Below, piece after piece: positions 1 through 12,925 of a DNA stretch of 64,000 nucleotides. The notes beneath the pieces are model-generated. The model searched no databases. It was not told the origin of the DNA and was given only the letters and a program-made list of their open reading frames with translations. The position numbers were made by a program, and so were the translations under genes. The stretch's first letter is position 1; the number at the start of each line of letters is the position of its first letter. The DNA is taken from positions 1,302,001 to 1,366,000 of the forward strand of contig JAVTVJ010000121.1 in NCBI GenBank assembly GCA_034509425.1. Direction: 5' to 3'. The stretch is from Eopsaltria australis (taxonomy: Eukaryota > Chordata > Aves > Passeriformes > Petroicidae).

Positions 1-3000
1 CACTGTAGATATGCCCTCAACTATCCAAGCATGTTGTGCTTTTCATGATTTTGTGCTCTTCTCCACATAACATCGGATAAGGATTTTTAGGCTCGTTTTA
101 AGCAAACACTTGCTAACTAGGCCATAGAAGCTGAAAAATTGGCAACAAAGATATTGAAAAGGAATGCTATCTGAAGAGTCTGTTCTGAAGTTAGGTTAAA
201 AACCAGTGAGCAGCAGCACTAGAAATATCTGCTAGAGTAAATAGGGAAGATTGCAGTACTATTTAAGTCCCGGAAGACATGTTCATCAGGGTATATTTAA
301 ACACACATCCTCCCCACTCTAAATTTAACTGATTGCAGAATGTAATGGCAAGGAGTATCAAGAAAAGTGTAATGAGAACCTGCCATGTTACTCATTATGG
401 CAGTATTTTCATGGCTGGCATCTGTAAAATAACGTGCCATCTTAGGGTTTATGAGGGTATTCTGATGATATTGATAACTAGCATTTAAATAATTGAGAAA
501 GAATAATCAAATAATTCAAAAGCTACAAACTTTGCTTTCTGAAATGCTTAGCTTTTCTGTGGCATGACAGTAGAGTGGGAACACACTAACCTGGGAAACT
601 CAGGAGAGAAGTGGAAGGAAATTAAGTAGCCAAAATTATCAGCAGTGCTTTTGTTGGAAGCTGAAACAGAGCTACTGTATGAGCTGCTAGGTGAGAAAGC
701 CTAAACTTGCTTGACTGCAAGATGAGCTTTGTTTAGTATTAATCTTCATATATTGGACACAGATCTAAAGTATAAATAAGGGGTTTACTCTTACAGTGTA
801 AATTATGAGTTTATGCTGATACCATCTCTAATTCAGAGAAACTGGAGAAATGAACATCACTTCAAAGGCATGCTGAAACAAACAAGATATACTGCTTCAA
901 ACTCATGTGGAGAACTGTCAAAATTGGACAAGTACTGAGATGAATCTCCTTGCTGAAAAAAATCACAAAACAGATTGCTCTTAAACCCTCTTTGGGAAAG
1001 ATGATGTATCATTTGCAAGTGACAGATGCAGGGCATTCTGTAAAAGAACAGCAAGCAGCCAGGAGGAAGTGAGAGAGAAACTTTATAGTGGAGTTTTGTG
1101 ATGCAGTGGGCAACTCTAACACCTCTGGTGCTATTTTGATGGCATTTAAAATGTGTTAGGAGGTGGTGGTCAGTCCTAACTTAGTCATGAAAGGGGATGC
1201 TGGCAGAGAAGCACCAAATGTAAGAGGCCATGGAGGGGAAGAATATTAACACCTTCTCTTCACAGGTCTCATCATGTTGGTACTGAATGCAGTGGTTATG
1301 TGATCTAGGGAATTGAGCCCAGGCAGAGAAGGACACTCACAATTCAGTGTGCTTATACTCCTTAGCAAAAAAAAAAAAAAAAAAAAATTGCTTCTAATTA
1401 TTCTCCTCTGAAAAGAAATCCTTCCATCTCAGGCATTAATAGAACCTTTTTCAACTTGATCTAGTAAAACTGGTCATAAATTAAATAGAAGCACAAAAAA
1501 TAACTTGCAGAAGGAAAATATATGGAAGAAATAAAATGGAAGTTTTCTGGTGTTGGTGACCTTCAACATCTCTGTGTGTTAGCTCTCATGCACACACATT
1601 TTTCATCCTCATAGGGATTCTTTTCTGTGAGAGCAAAAATTGCTGCCCGTTAGTGCACCAACTGAGCAGAAAGTTATCCTGCATAGTCTTAAAGCCTCAT
1701 GTTTTCATTAGAGAGAGATTGCAGATGATTTACAGCTGACAGGTTTATCCCTGTGTTGAACTTGTTTGTTAAACAAATCTATTTGTTCACAGCTTAGTGT
1801 AGTACATTTTAAATGCAGTGCTGGCAGTTAAAAGTGCAGGTCTCACATTTGGCAGGTGTTTAGAAACCCAGCCCTCTTCTCACACTGTTTGTACTTCGCA
1901 GGCTTTCAAAAAACAACTGAGGGGAGACAGATGGCCAGAGTGGGTCACCCAAGACTCAGATTTTTTAGTCCTTGCCTTTAGCTATCTTAAGATATGGCTG
2001 GGCAGTGAGAGACTTGCAAAGACAATCCAGGAAAAAGACAGTTTGATGAGAGGAAGAATTTGCAGGGAGACTGACAGGTGAAAGGCAGAGGCACACAGAC
2101 TTCAGGCCCTTCCACGAAGGAGCTTCCCCTGCAGAGATGGGAATGGGGCAGGCAGATGCAGGCACAGAGGCACCACGGGAGGGCATGGGAAGCTGCTGAC
2201 ACACTGTTCCCCTCAGGGTTGAAATTGCTCTTGTTCTGTGAGAGGGGTAAAAGCTTCTCTTCTAGGTATCTATCTGATAGGATCAACCAGTTCATCCTGT
2301 CTGTGCCCTGCAGGAAATTAGACTTTCATGTAAGATAAATGAAATACAAAACATAGATTTTAAATTAGCACAATAATTATTTTGTGGCTTGATCTCAATT
2401 TCAAACCTGGAGAGATTCAAGAGAGGTTTAGTTTTGAGATTTGTGAAATTCACTTTGAAATGGATTGCAATTTCATTGCACAATAAGCTTATTTTATGTT
2501 TCATTGTTGAGAAGCAGGAGAGGGAAGGAAATCAGCATTTCCATTCTGTAAGCAAGGCAAGGGGACTGATGCAGATACAGGAAGCTGTTCTGAAAGGGTC
2601 TGAAGAAAAAAGGATATTTGATTTCATGCCAGGAAATTATCTACAAAACACAGATTTCACATGAAATTCCCCTAACTACTGAATTGAACTGTCTCTAGGT
2701 CATGGCCCATGAGCTGTTCTCCAGCTTTAGTCTCAGATTCGTTGGATAATAAATGGTGACCAGACACCAGGGAGAAGCTGTCTCCTGTTCTGTTGGGGAA
2801 GATCCTTGCATGAAAGGACAAAGTGCTAATGAGCAAATGATTTCCCAAATACAGAAGATATTTTGTATTGCACGAATGGGGTATAAAAGAAGAAATTTTT
2901 CCACAAAAGACTTAAACATCTGAAAACATCTGTATCAAGACACTCCAACTTCAGATATATAGTGAAATTTCCCTCTTTTAATATGGAAGAACAGTTTCAA

Positions 3001-6000
3001 CATCAAGTAAAAGAAGCCACACAGAAGCACAGAGGAGGAGAAGATAGAATTACCAACAAAAGATGCCAAACTCGTATTAACCAAAATCTGCACTGCATAG
3101 TACCTACCATAAAAACGAAACAACAACAAAAACGTAGAACCAGAAATTCGAAGGAGAAACCCACCTTGGGAGCGTGGAGGAAGAAGATAAAGGACAGAAC
3201 ATGAATAACTTGCCACACCCTCCTCCCCCTCTCCCCAGTAAAAGTGTTTGGCATTCCTCAGTGGACTTGAACAAGCAGTACATTGCTTATCTCTTGGCAG
3301 AAGTAGAATCACTGCTGGTGTTTGGTGAGAGGGTTTATATATGCATAACATCAGCACATTCAGCTGGGAATTTCCAGGCCAAGTCATTAATTAGAAAACT
3401 TGCCCATTACTAAGGTAGCGCTTAACGAGGTGGGATGATGTGCAGACAATGAGCCAATGTCTGTAACTCATTAGGACATGTCAGTCCCTGCTTTAGCAAT
3501 ACATGCACATCAACCACTGGATAATGTGTTCATAGAGCTTATTCACTTAGGAAGGTCTCTATGGTGGTGCATTAACCTCAATCAGTCAGTTGTTACTTCT
3601 TCTGTAAATGCCATGTGAGTTTTAAAATACAAATGTATGGATAAGTTGCTCACGTGATTTAAGGAAGATTAAAAGGCAAAGGTTCTCATTCCTATTTACT
3701 GTATTGTGCTCCCTGAAAAACTTTCAGCCCTTGTCAAATCTCTCATAAATACCAGTTAAGGTTCAGTGAAATATTGGACTGAGGAAAATCCTGTTCTCCT
3801 TGTGCAGCAATTACCTCTGAGAGCTCAGGCTAATGTTGCAATGTCTTGTCTGTCTTGTTTTGTGCATGCTGTGTAGCATCTGTTTGTCCTGTGTCATATT
3901 TCTGACCAGTTCGTTTGTGTTTCTGTATCGGTGTTACCAATGCCCAGTCCATTAATTGTAGATGAATAAGGAAAATACAAGTATACTTGAATAATATATT
4001 TACATATATTAAAACTATGTTCTGGTAAATATTTTAAACTAATGGATAATACTATCAAGTGGTACATGTTGACTGAGTTTACCTGATAGCTGCATCTATT
4101 CCAATCCAGGAGATCACGGTATAGATTTATGCCTACAAATCTGTGACTGAGTTACACAGAATAAAATCAAGTTTCCTATTTCAGGCTTTCTTTATAAAGG
4201 CTCTACATTTAAACACAATTTTACTTTTCTCTCAAGATGCTTTTTCCTTCTGCTTTAATAGCTTTGTAATTCTGTTGACTTTTTATTCTAATACCATTAG
4301 TCACATATCCAGCATTTCTTTAGAGACTCTTCCTTTTAGGTCTTGCAATTCTCCAGTTCTACTCTTGACTGTTCTTTTTTGGTGTTCTGTTCATGAGATC
4401 AGTTTAATGCTGTTGACTCTTACATCTCACTTTCCATCTTGGGGAAGCAAAGTTTAGTTGCTTGGAGGTGCAGGAGAAAGTCAGAAGTGCAGCTCCTCCT
4501 AGAAAGTATTTACACAGCCCATTCAAGTACTGTGACAATTGTTTGGTATTTGGAGAATCTATAAGGTGCAGCAGTGAGAAAGAAAAATCTTCATTGATGG
4601 TATGGTCAAGAAGAATTGAACTTTCTGGGAGATGAAGCAAGATAAAGTTACAATCTGAAGATTGAGGCAGTTGGAGAAATTTCCTCAGTGTTTCGGAAGG
4701 AGGCAAGAACATAAAGGCGTTAACAGCAGTAGGGTGGAAACAAGGGTGAGAGACCTTAAAAAGTGCATGATCATATTAATCCTGAGTCAGTGGATAAATT
4801 CAGGATGATTCACATTCCATGTTGGACCTTACATGCTGATTCAGGTCATTAGAAATTGCAGTGGGTATGTGAAATGCAAGCTGCACACCCTGCACCATTG
4901 GCAGGAAACTTCATGGATCGTGCCAGGATGGGGAGAGATCAGGTGCCCTTTCTCTGCACGACAGGGAAATGCCAGGGATTGAGCTGGGGTGGCTGAAGGG
5001 GGCTGAGAGCATGTGATGCCCCTCAGTTGCTGGCACACCAAATAAATCACAAACTGGTGTTTGGCCCTTGTAGCTTTTCTTTACTCAGTTTTGGAACAGT
5101 CAGGTATCTCCCAGCTGGAGAAGGGAAAGCAGGAAGGATGGATACAGTGGGTTGGGAGAGGTCAGAGAGAATGAAGTGGTAGGAAAAAGGGTGACTGTGT
5201 GGCCCAGGGCTGCTAAAGTCACATTATTACTGTTAGCAGAACTGTTTCAAAAGTGGGTCATTAATGTAACTGGTATTTCTAAGTAGGTTGCCAGTTTTGT
5301 TTGAGTGCTTAATGTAGACATGGAGGTTATAGAAATACAGGTAGAAACATGGAGTTTAACAATGCAAGTCAGGTCAAAAATTAAGTGCTAGGGAAAGTCT
5401 GTCTGGACATTTCTAGAAAAGGTTGGAAGAGAGAGTCTGAAGGATGTACCTAAATAGTGCTTGTAGAAAATTATGAAGAAATCTGAGAGGGTAGTTGTGC
5501 AAAAGCCAGGTTTGAGAGCAAGTTGCTGAGTTCAGTGAGCAGAAATTCTGAGATCTGCAGACACAGCAAGGATAAGGTTAATTAGATGCTGTGGGCATTG
5601 ACCAAAGAAAACATAGGAACATCTTGATGATAATTTTATCGTGGAGTCAGTCCAGAAATTACTTGGATACAAGAGTCAGTCCATGGAATTTGAGAGTCTT
5701 TGGCTTGGACTGATTTGTTTCTACCATTCTGACCAGATTATTCTGGCCACCACTCAGGCCCAGAGTTCAGTATTGTGTTTGACCCATCTTGCTTCTCCTC
5801 TTCTCCTCCTTACCTTGTATTCAACCCAAAGTCAAAATCTATTGCTGTGTCATCTGCTAGTTGTTCTCTTGCTTTATGCACCTTCTAGAAACAAAGAAAC
5901 TCTCAAGACTTGGATTTGTGGGTTTTGGGGTTTTTAAAATTTAATATAGTAATATATTAATATAATCTCTTGGAGTTATTCCCATTTTTCCTGGTTTCCT

Positions 6001-8293
6001 TTGACATACTGACATACCCTCTCAAGGACTAATCAAATCAGGTTTTTCATTCCTGGTGCTAATGGCATACGATGATGTGTACTCAAGTCCTTATTCAGTA
6101 AATAAACTTATTTTTATAGTAAATTACTCTGCTGGGATGTGTCATCTGTGTCAGGCCACTTGTTTGAGCCCTTGGACTGCAGTAGCTGCTGAGGCAGCTG
6201 TGTGGCCTTGTGTCTGGGGGTGCAACACTCCTGCTCCATTTTCCTGGTGCTGAAACAGCCTCTCATTTTAGCACCTCAAATGCAGCATCTCTGCTGCATT
6301 TATTTCTCCTGAAATGTATGTGGGGTGAGTGGCTGTGTCTGAGGTCTTCGTGTTTAAAGATCCACCAAAGATTTTATATAGAGAACACAATTCACAGCCT
6401 GTAACCTGTAACCTGCATGGTCTAACCACACCATTCTGTATGACTGCTAGCCTGAGACATGGAGCATGTGATGAAAAAAGAAAAGAAGGCACATATTGAA
6501 AATCTGGTGTAATTCTGGGGTAAGGGCATGGATTTAATGGGTTCTGACTGGTACTATGTAACCATATTACATGGAGGCTGGAGGTGCTATTGTGTATGCT
6601 TCAGCCTGCTGCTCCCTAGAGCATCCTCACCAAAATACAAAATGTCTTTTTGGAGTTCAGTTCCGTGTTTGGGAAGGGGAGGGAGCTGTTTGTCAAAGTC
6701 TTTTTGTATTCTCTGTTAGGTTTTAAGGTGTCCATGCTCATCTTCACCTTCACACTATTCTAATTAATATAACTCAGAAACATCCTTAGGGAGCTCGTCT
6801 CTCTGTAGCCAATGTGAAGAATAAACAGAAATTTAATTTTAACTTACACAAAATATATTTGTACACGATACTGGCGAACATAATGGTTACTGTCAGTTTA
6901 TTTCATGTCTTAGGATCTTCCAATCACAGAATGAATATAAGTAAAGGTAAATACCTGTGAAACACAGGAGCTTGGTTTTGCTTTTGGATGACAGATAATT
7001 CGATCACTTATTTGGAAACAGAAATATTTTGTGTTTGATGTAAAAACCAGCCCAGGCACCTGATGGAGTTGATTATTTTCAATAACAAGCAAGAATGGCT
7101 GTGTGTCAGTGTGATCACACAGCTGTGCTTAGCTTTGGGCTTCTTTGTGGCACTGATCATTGCTGTATTATTTCCTTATATGCATAGTAGGAGAACAGAA
7201 TATTAATAGAAAAGATCCACTTGAAAGTCCTAAGAGAATAGTTTATCTTTTCTAAAGTGGAGTTTATTGCCAGGACTGAAACTATTGAACCAGGGAAGAC
7301 ATAGCTGACTTAATTCAGTCATACTACTAAACAAAGTTGTTACTAAATATGAAGATCAAGGTATGTTCTAAGATTTTTCTGAAAATGCTACAAGCTTTGT
7401 GTTTCTGTGAGTTGAAAACTGAAATGATAATAGCTTTAGATGACATAGGTAGTTTTTACATGGACTTAGAAAAAAAGGAAATACCTGATTCTGAGAAAGA
7501 TGGATGATGATAGCACTCCTGTATTCTGTAATTGTTCAGCTGAAAAACTGTATGGCATTTGTTTAGATTTCCAAGTAAAAACTGATCATTGTGTCAGTGA
7601 GATGTGACATCTTAAGATCTTGGGGACTAAATTAAAGTTCAGTTGGTGTTACAACTTTTCATTTTTCAGTTTAATATATGTATTTGTTTTTCAGTTTATA
7701 TTTTTTCAGTTTAATATAGATATTCATTTTTTTCATAGTTCTGTATGTTTTTATTTAAATATTTGATAATTTCTAGCAGTAAGGTTTTGGGAGGGTGGTA
7801 ATACTGCTGTTGTTTTCATTATTGTGCCTTGAGTATTTAATCTCTCTCTTTCAGCAAGATGGGAATATTTCTATTAATCACTGTTTCCAGATATGCTGAA
7901 AAATTTTACACTGGTAGTTTTGAAGGGGATGTTAGTTTTTGTTCACAGCATTAATCTTAATATACAGAGTTAAAAAGTGACTGGTGAGGATGCATGGAAA
8001 ATTTGACCGAAGTATTCAGAAATAGTCAGTCTTGCAATGACTGCCAGAAAAAAATTAATGTATTCTGAGTGTTCCTTGACTTCAGTTTAGCTGTTCTGCA
8101 GAATGAATTAACTTTAGTAGAAGTCCACTAAAGTTGGTAGCTAATCCAGGGATTAAAGCAGTTTATGAATACTTACAGATATTCAGTTTTTTCTGAACAA
8201 TAATATTAAACACGTTTTCTTCCTGTGATACCTAGATCATTTTCTTCCTTTTCCCATCCCCATCAGACTAAATGTGTTTGTTTTTCTTCATAG
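1..8293. other. Non-coding DNA, probably MYZAP intron
   Basis: No exon could be supported in this 8.3 kb. The next exon upstream of 8294 in mammalian MYZAP encodes a coiled-coil segment, which I looked for on the + strand and did not find, so it probably lies before the window. The open frames here are at most about 150 codons and carry no family motif. The stretch holds an A21 run at 1367-1387 and a threefold TTTTTCAGTTTA-type short repeat at 7662-7720. The intron assignment is inferred from the downstream exons. Confidence 0.6.
7662..7720 (+). repeat. Three imperfect copies of TTTTTCAGTTTAATATA
   Basis: Near-copies begin at about 7662, 7687 and 7701, each a T-run followed by CAGTTTA; the first and third continue as ATATA. 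Each copy resembles a splice acceptor (T-rich tract then CAG), but no open coding segment follows, and the true MYZAP acceptor is at 8293. It looks like a simple local duplication in intronic DNA. Confidence 0.5.
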
Positions 8294-8377
8294 ATTGAAA
8301 TGCTAAGGAAGAAAGTAAAAGAAAAGGAATTATTTATAATACAGCTTTTAGACAAAATCTCTTTCTTAGAATGTGAG
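8294..8377 (+). CDS. MYZAP: MYZAP third-from-last coding exon
   Basis: 84 bases, 28 codons, phase 0 at both ends. The acceptor is TTCATAG before 8294 and the donor GTAAGG starts at 8378. It encodes a lysine/glutamate-rich coiled-coil segment ending ISFLECE, closely like the mammalian ILQLLEKISFLEGE stretch. No stop codon is present in this frame. Confidence 0.88.
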
Positions 8378-10407
8378 GTAAGGCATTAACTTAAGTTTAC
8401 ATTATTGTGATTATTATATGAAACCAAATTAAATTTGAACCAATGTCATCCAGTGCTATCTGGATCTGTATAATTACTATATGTATTTTCTGTTCTTCAA
8501 ATGGAAATTAAATTTATGACACCAGTCATACAGTCAGGAATGTACGTAATAAAGTCTCAAGATTCACGCTGAGTTTCTTAACTTATAATTTTATAATGGT
8601 TTTATAGTGACTTAAACCAGCAGCTTCTGAATAAAACTGTTAGGTTAATTTATATACTTTCCAGAGTTAAGGATTCTTTTATTTTTTTAATAAATTCTTC
8701 TACAGTATTTCTTGTGGGGAGAGGGCAATGTGCAATTTTATTTCCTTGTTTAATTAACATAAATAAAATAAACTTGTGATGAAAATTACTGTTTCCCAGA
8801 ATAAAGAATTACAAGATAAACTGGACTACTTAATGGAAAACCAACCAAAGACCAATATAGAAACCAGAGATACGGGTGTAGAATGTGATCTTCCATACAG
8901 GTATTTACTTTTTCTGCTTGTTTGTAGCAAAATTCCTCATAATGTCCCTTTTCAGTGCTGTATTAGTAAACCATTTTGCTAATAAACTGTGTGATTGTGG
9001 AGATTAAAAGAGCCCTTCACTCCTAGGTGCAGTTTACTTCAGTGATTTATGGTATAGGATTTATTATTTTCTTAAAGAAGCAAGTACACTGCAAACCCTT
9101 GGGGAGCAGTTATTGCCAATAATGCGATTTAAGTTGAGAAGTCAGAGGGGGGACTGTGAGGTGAGGGAAGTTCTGGTGCACAGTGGCTGCTGGCAGGGCA
9201 GCAGGCACGGGACAAGCTCTGCCCGAGGCTGCTCAGCGCTGGCTCCGGGCACACCTTACCCCGTGTGCCCAAAGGTGTGACCGGGAGCACTGCGAGAGCA
9301 GGGAACAGCGACAGTGGGGGGCCGCACTCATTCTGGAGATCTCCTGGCCCAGGTCTGCCAGGTAAACAGTGCCGTGACATGGCCACGTCTGCCCCGGAAC
9401 GCTGCCGCCGCTCTGTGCTGCCCGTGGCTCTGCATCCCGGCTTTGGAAAGCTCGGGTGTGGTGCCTCCCCTTCTCCCCTTTCGCTTCCCTGAGCCCGCAG
9501 CCGGCACTGAGCCCTGCGAGCAGAGCTCTGCACTTGCACTTCAGTGTTCCCCACAAGTCACCACAGGGAAGGGCAAAACAGGAAACAAAACAGTAAAATG
9601 AGGAGGACGACTTCACATTACTTTTATTACCAACGAGTAAATTGTTCATTGTAACTGCCCTGCAAATTGAATTATTTAGTTTGAGGAATGTGAATTAGCA
9701 TATGAAATCAGCAAGCAAACTGAAATTTCCTTCATAATTTAGAAACACATTCCTTTTGGAGTTCAGCCTAGGGAATACTTTAATGGTATGTGTTTTGAAA
9801 TCTTTAATGCAGTATTTTTTCACTCAGGTTGTCAACATAAACCTATCTTTGTTGCCCTCTCTCGGGCCCCTTTGTATGAAAGAACAGCCCCTACTTACCT
9901 GATATTTTTCCTAATTTTGAGATTTATCTCTGTGCAGGAATGCACCTCTGTGCAGTTTAGATTTCATAGAATTAGTCTTAATGATTAACTGTGTTCTTAA
10001 ATGTAATATTGCTAGCTCTTTTTGTTGCAGGATCCTTAGTCCTTATAACTTTATTGCTGGGCATTCCACTATGAGCACCAGCAAAGGCTGGCTGTAAACG
10101 TGTCAGTATCTGCCACGGTTTTTGTCAAATATTCTTTGTGGCATTATAGAAAAGAAATATGGAACATACCAAATACACTGATAAGTTTAATTTTAGCCTG
10201 TCAATATCAACACAAAAGCGCAAGTTCATTGCCATGGCAGTGCAAGCCCAGCTGTGTGATACTCTGACATTAACTCTGTAAGCTTTCTCTTGTCTCCTGA
10301 ACAGCACAAGCACTGAGAACAGATCTCCTGACAGTCCGAGGCCGGTGAGGACGTACACCCCATTCAAGAGAGTGCTGGAATTCAGCACAAAGAACAGCAC
10401 ATCCTGA
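8294..10407 (+). CDS. MYZAP: MYZAP, last three coding exons (partial gene)
   Basis: Three exons, 8294-8377, 8800-8900 and 10305-10407, join in frame to give 95 C-terminal residues and a TGA stop at 10405-10407. All internal junctions are GT-AG. The first two exons encode a charged heptad-rich coiled coil (IEMLRKKVKEKELFIIQLL, then NKELQDKLDYLMENQ) running into GVECDLPY. The last exon ends with TYTPFKRVLEF and a short Ser/Thr tail. This order matches mammalian MYZAP, whose C-terminus carries a YTPYTRVLEL-type motif. In mammals MYZAP is an intercalated-disc and cell-junction protein that binds junction plaque proteins and activates Rho-dependent SRF signalling. The 5' part of the gene is outside the window. 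POLR2M follows on the same strand, as in mammals. The call rests on recalled family sequence. Confidence 0.9.
8378..8799 (+). other. MYZAP intron, 422 bases
   Basis: AT-rich intron bounded by GTAAGG and TTTCCCAG. I see no further feature in it. Confidence 0.8.
8800..8900 (+). CDS. MYZAP: MYZAP penultimate coding exon
   Basis: 101 bases: 33 codons plus two bases (AG) of a split codon. The acceptor is TTTCCCAG and the donor GTATTT starts at 8901. It encodes NKELQDKLDYLMENQ, then a stretch ending in TRDTGVECDLPY, aligning with mammalian sequence that ends in GVGCDLLP. The phase-2 end is the same as the end of POLR2M exon 1, which permits an in-frame read-through splice to POLR2M exon 2. Confidence 0.9.
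8901..10304 (+). other. Last MYZAP intron, with a GC-rich patch
   Basis: 1.4 kb intron bounded by GTATTT and CTCCTGAACAG. About 9120-9560 is markedly GC-rich with scattered CpG inside otherwise AT-rich DNA. Open frames of 60-141 codons there occur on both strands and look compositional. No exon is needed here, because the flanking exons join in frame and give the expected protein. Confidence 0.7.
10305..10407 (+). CDS. MYZAP: MYZAP terminal coding exon with stop
   Basis: 103 bases after the acceptor CTCCTGAACAG. The first base completes a Ser codon; 33 codons and TGA at 10405-10407 follow. The encoded tail has a Ser/Pro segment (RSPDSPRP) and then TYTPFKRVLEF, corresponding to mammalian YTPYTRVLEL. 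The Ser/Pro spacer differs from the mammalian one, whereas the YTP and RVLE cores are kept. Confidence 0.9.
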
Positions 10408-11190
10408 GCATTCAACTCATCGAGCTTTCTAAATAGGAGCAGATATCTTGCACCTTTGCAGCTTGGTTAGGTAAATTTTTATCAATTCATAGAGAAGAGC
10501 AGCAGCATGGAGTCTTGCTAAATTTATCCTGAAAGCAGCTCTTTAGTAACTTTGTACCTAAAGTTACTACTGATGTTAACTGTGAGAGGATAGGAAAGCA
10601 GAGGCTGAGTGAAGCAGCAGTCAGGCAATATTGCTTCTTTAGAAGCTGTCTAGTGCAATGTATCATTTCAAATGCCTGTAAGAAGGACTTGTACAGCTGT
10701 ACAGTTGGGTTTTTTCTTCAATTGTGTTGTAATTCTGTTTGTGTAATGAAACTGTAATATATTCTGTTGTCACTACTACTGGAGCAGTATCTGAAGCTGT
10801 GCTGGCAGAGGGAATTAGAGTGGAAGCTTCAAACCTGCCCAAACTGAGGGTGGCTCCCACCTGTCCCAGGGACCTTTTGCAGTTGAGGGCTCTCTCACCT
10901 GGGAGCAGCTCTCTTATAGCCAGCACTGCTTGGCTGAGAGGGAGAGATGAACTGGGCTGTTTAAATCAATTCCCTCAACACTTGCAGATGAATATTGTGT
11001 TTGCTGCTCAAAACAGTAAAGGATCCAGCAGATTGTAATGGAATTTGCTTTGCTGGACTGAGGCAATGGTTTGCACTTCCTCAGTCACGGGACAGAGTGA
11101 CCATGGGTGCCACATTCAGTAGTAATTGTGTAGGAAAATCCCTGACACTTTATTTATTTGCTTTTCCATTTGAGGAAGGAGCTTTCATTA

Positions 11191-11196
11191 AATAAA
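11191..11196 (+). terminator. Candidate proximal poly(A) signal for MYZAP
   Basis: AATAAA 784 bases after the MYZAP stop. The DNA downstream is not strongly GT-rich, so this may be a weak or unused site. Confidence 0.35.
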
Positions 11197-12900
11197 ATTT
11201 TGCCTACTGCAACCTGCAGCAGTCCTGGTAATTCCAACAGCAATAGCAGTCCTGAATCAGGATTTGGGGTTTTGAGTACTATTTTTTTAAAGCACTTAAA
11301 ATCTTATCTTTGGCTTCAAAGTAGCAGCAGGAATGACTATCTAGTACTGAACTAATTTAAATACATATATATAGAGTATTACTTACATCTTGTTTTGATC
11401 TTCTGCTCTTAGTGAACTTAAAAGGAATTAGGAATATTTTATTTTAATTCTGTTAACATGAATGAAGGACCTTTTTTTTTTAAATTACAGTACCTGCAAC
11501 AGAAAACAAACAACTTAGGTTCTGTATGATCAATATTGTTCTTGCATGCAGTGTCAAACCCAGGAGGTGCTCACCTTGCCACAGAGCTTCACAAAGGGAT
11601 TGCTTTTATCTCCCGCCTAATGCAATTCAGTCCTGCCTATTCAAAACAAGTACACTTACTAAAGTTGTATTTAAAATAATAATACTGACCTCATATTGAA
11701 CCCATGAGAAGATGAGTAACGACCCAACTCTGATTTCAGGGATAAGCTTTGTACCTGTGAAATCTCATCTCCATCTAGTGGCTGATAACAGCAAATATTT
11801 GGACAGTATCTGTTTTTGAAGAGAAAGACACTAAAAACTAATCCCAACAGGTATATTAATGTCCATTAGAGATGCAGCTTTAGATCCTACAGGACATCTT
11901 TTAGCATTTCTGTGCCCAAATAGTTCCTGTGAAACTCAGGATTTGAATTCTGAACCATGGTTTGTGAAAATTACCTTCAAACTTAAGATGAATGGAGGAA
12001 GGTGGTATTTTTAGATAAAAGGAAATGCATGTTGTTGTAAAATACATTAACTGACAAGTTTAAGTAAATGAAAATCCTTTACCCCTCTGATTTTGGCCAG
12101 AATTCAGCAAACAGAACCTGATGACTGTGAGGTCCTCAATGAATGGTAGGAGAGGGCAGGATAAGTATCAAAATGCTGTTTTGACACAGACTCAAGGAAG
12201 TTCGTTCTACTTTTAATACACTCCTGAGGATCTCCTGAAAATGCTGCAAGCTGTTTTAACTCTGAGACTTGCAACATTATGATAATCTGCTCAAGACTTT
12301 TCCAGGAATGCAGCAAGGCCTTAAGTTTTTACTGTAAAGGTTTCCTGTGCAAATTTTGTCTTGACTGTTGGATGAAATACAGTATTTTTTTCTAATTTTC
12401 TATATTTTAAGAGCATCTGGACATGCAGTGAGCTGATGACCATCACTTGATTGGACTACTGGTCTAAATTAGGTAACTGTGAAGAACAGGAGAGGGACTG
12501 TATTTATATCATTGTGTTACATGAAAATGTAGAGCTTTCCAGTTAAATGAGCAGTAATGTAAATTAGGATCGATAATAACAAACCTGACTGAAAAGACTG
12601 TAACACTTCTGTATAAATTTTCTCAATTTGAGACTGAGTTAATTAGTACCACAACATTAGAAACTAGTAAAATTTCTGTAAACAGCAATAAAAGCCATAT
12701 AGAAAGGTCCCAGAAAGTACATTTAATGTAAGTCAATTGTATGACTACATTTGTACCATGGTAAGTATTCTTCTGTGATTTATTCCAGATTCTCTGGAAA
12801 GTATTTTGGGATACACTTTTCATATACGCTGTACAAATAATGTATTACATTGTATGCTTTTAATACATCTGGTATGTAGGACATGAAAAGGATAAATTGC

Positions 12901-12906
12901 AATAAA
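12901..12906 (+). terminator. Candidate distal poly(A) signal for MYZAP
   Basis: AATAAA followed within 15-35 bases by a GT-rich stretch (TTGTTGTTCTGTTGTGTC). Hexamer plus GT-rich element is the usual vertebrate cleavage context, so this is the better-supported of the two sites. Confidence 0.45.
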
Positions 12907-12925
12907 CACTGTATTTAAACTTGTT

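Larger units (their letters stand above)
10408..12925 (+). other. MYZAP: MYZAP 3' untranslated region (extent uncertain)
   Basis: Follows the stop at 10407. Two AATAAA hexamers could end the transcript, at 11191-11196 and at 12901-12906. Open frames in the stretch are under 100 codons and have no recognisable content. The extent is inferred from the signals alone. Confidence 0.45.

Noticed and set aside
1818..2081. Coiled-coil-like + strand frame ending at a GTGAAAG donor-like site
   Set aside because: Sequence does not match the MYZAP coiled coil, no convincing acceptor precedes it, and stops and overlapping frames suggest chance.
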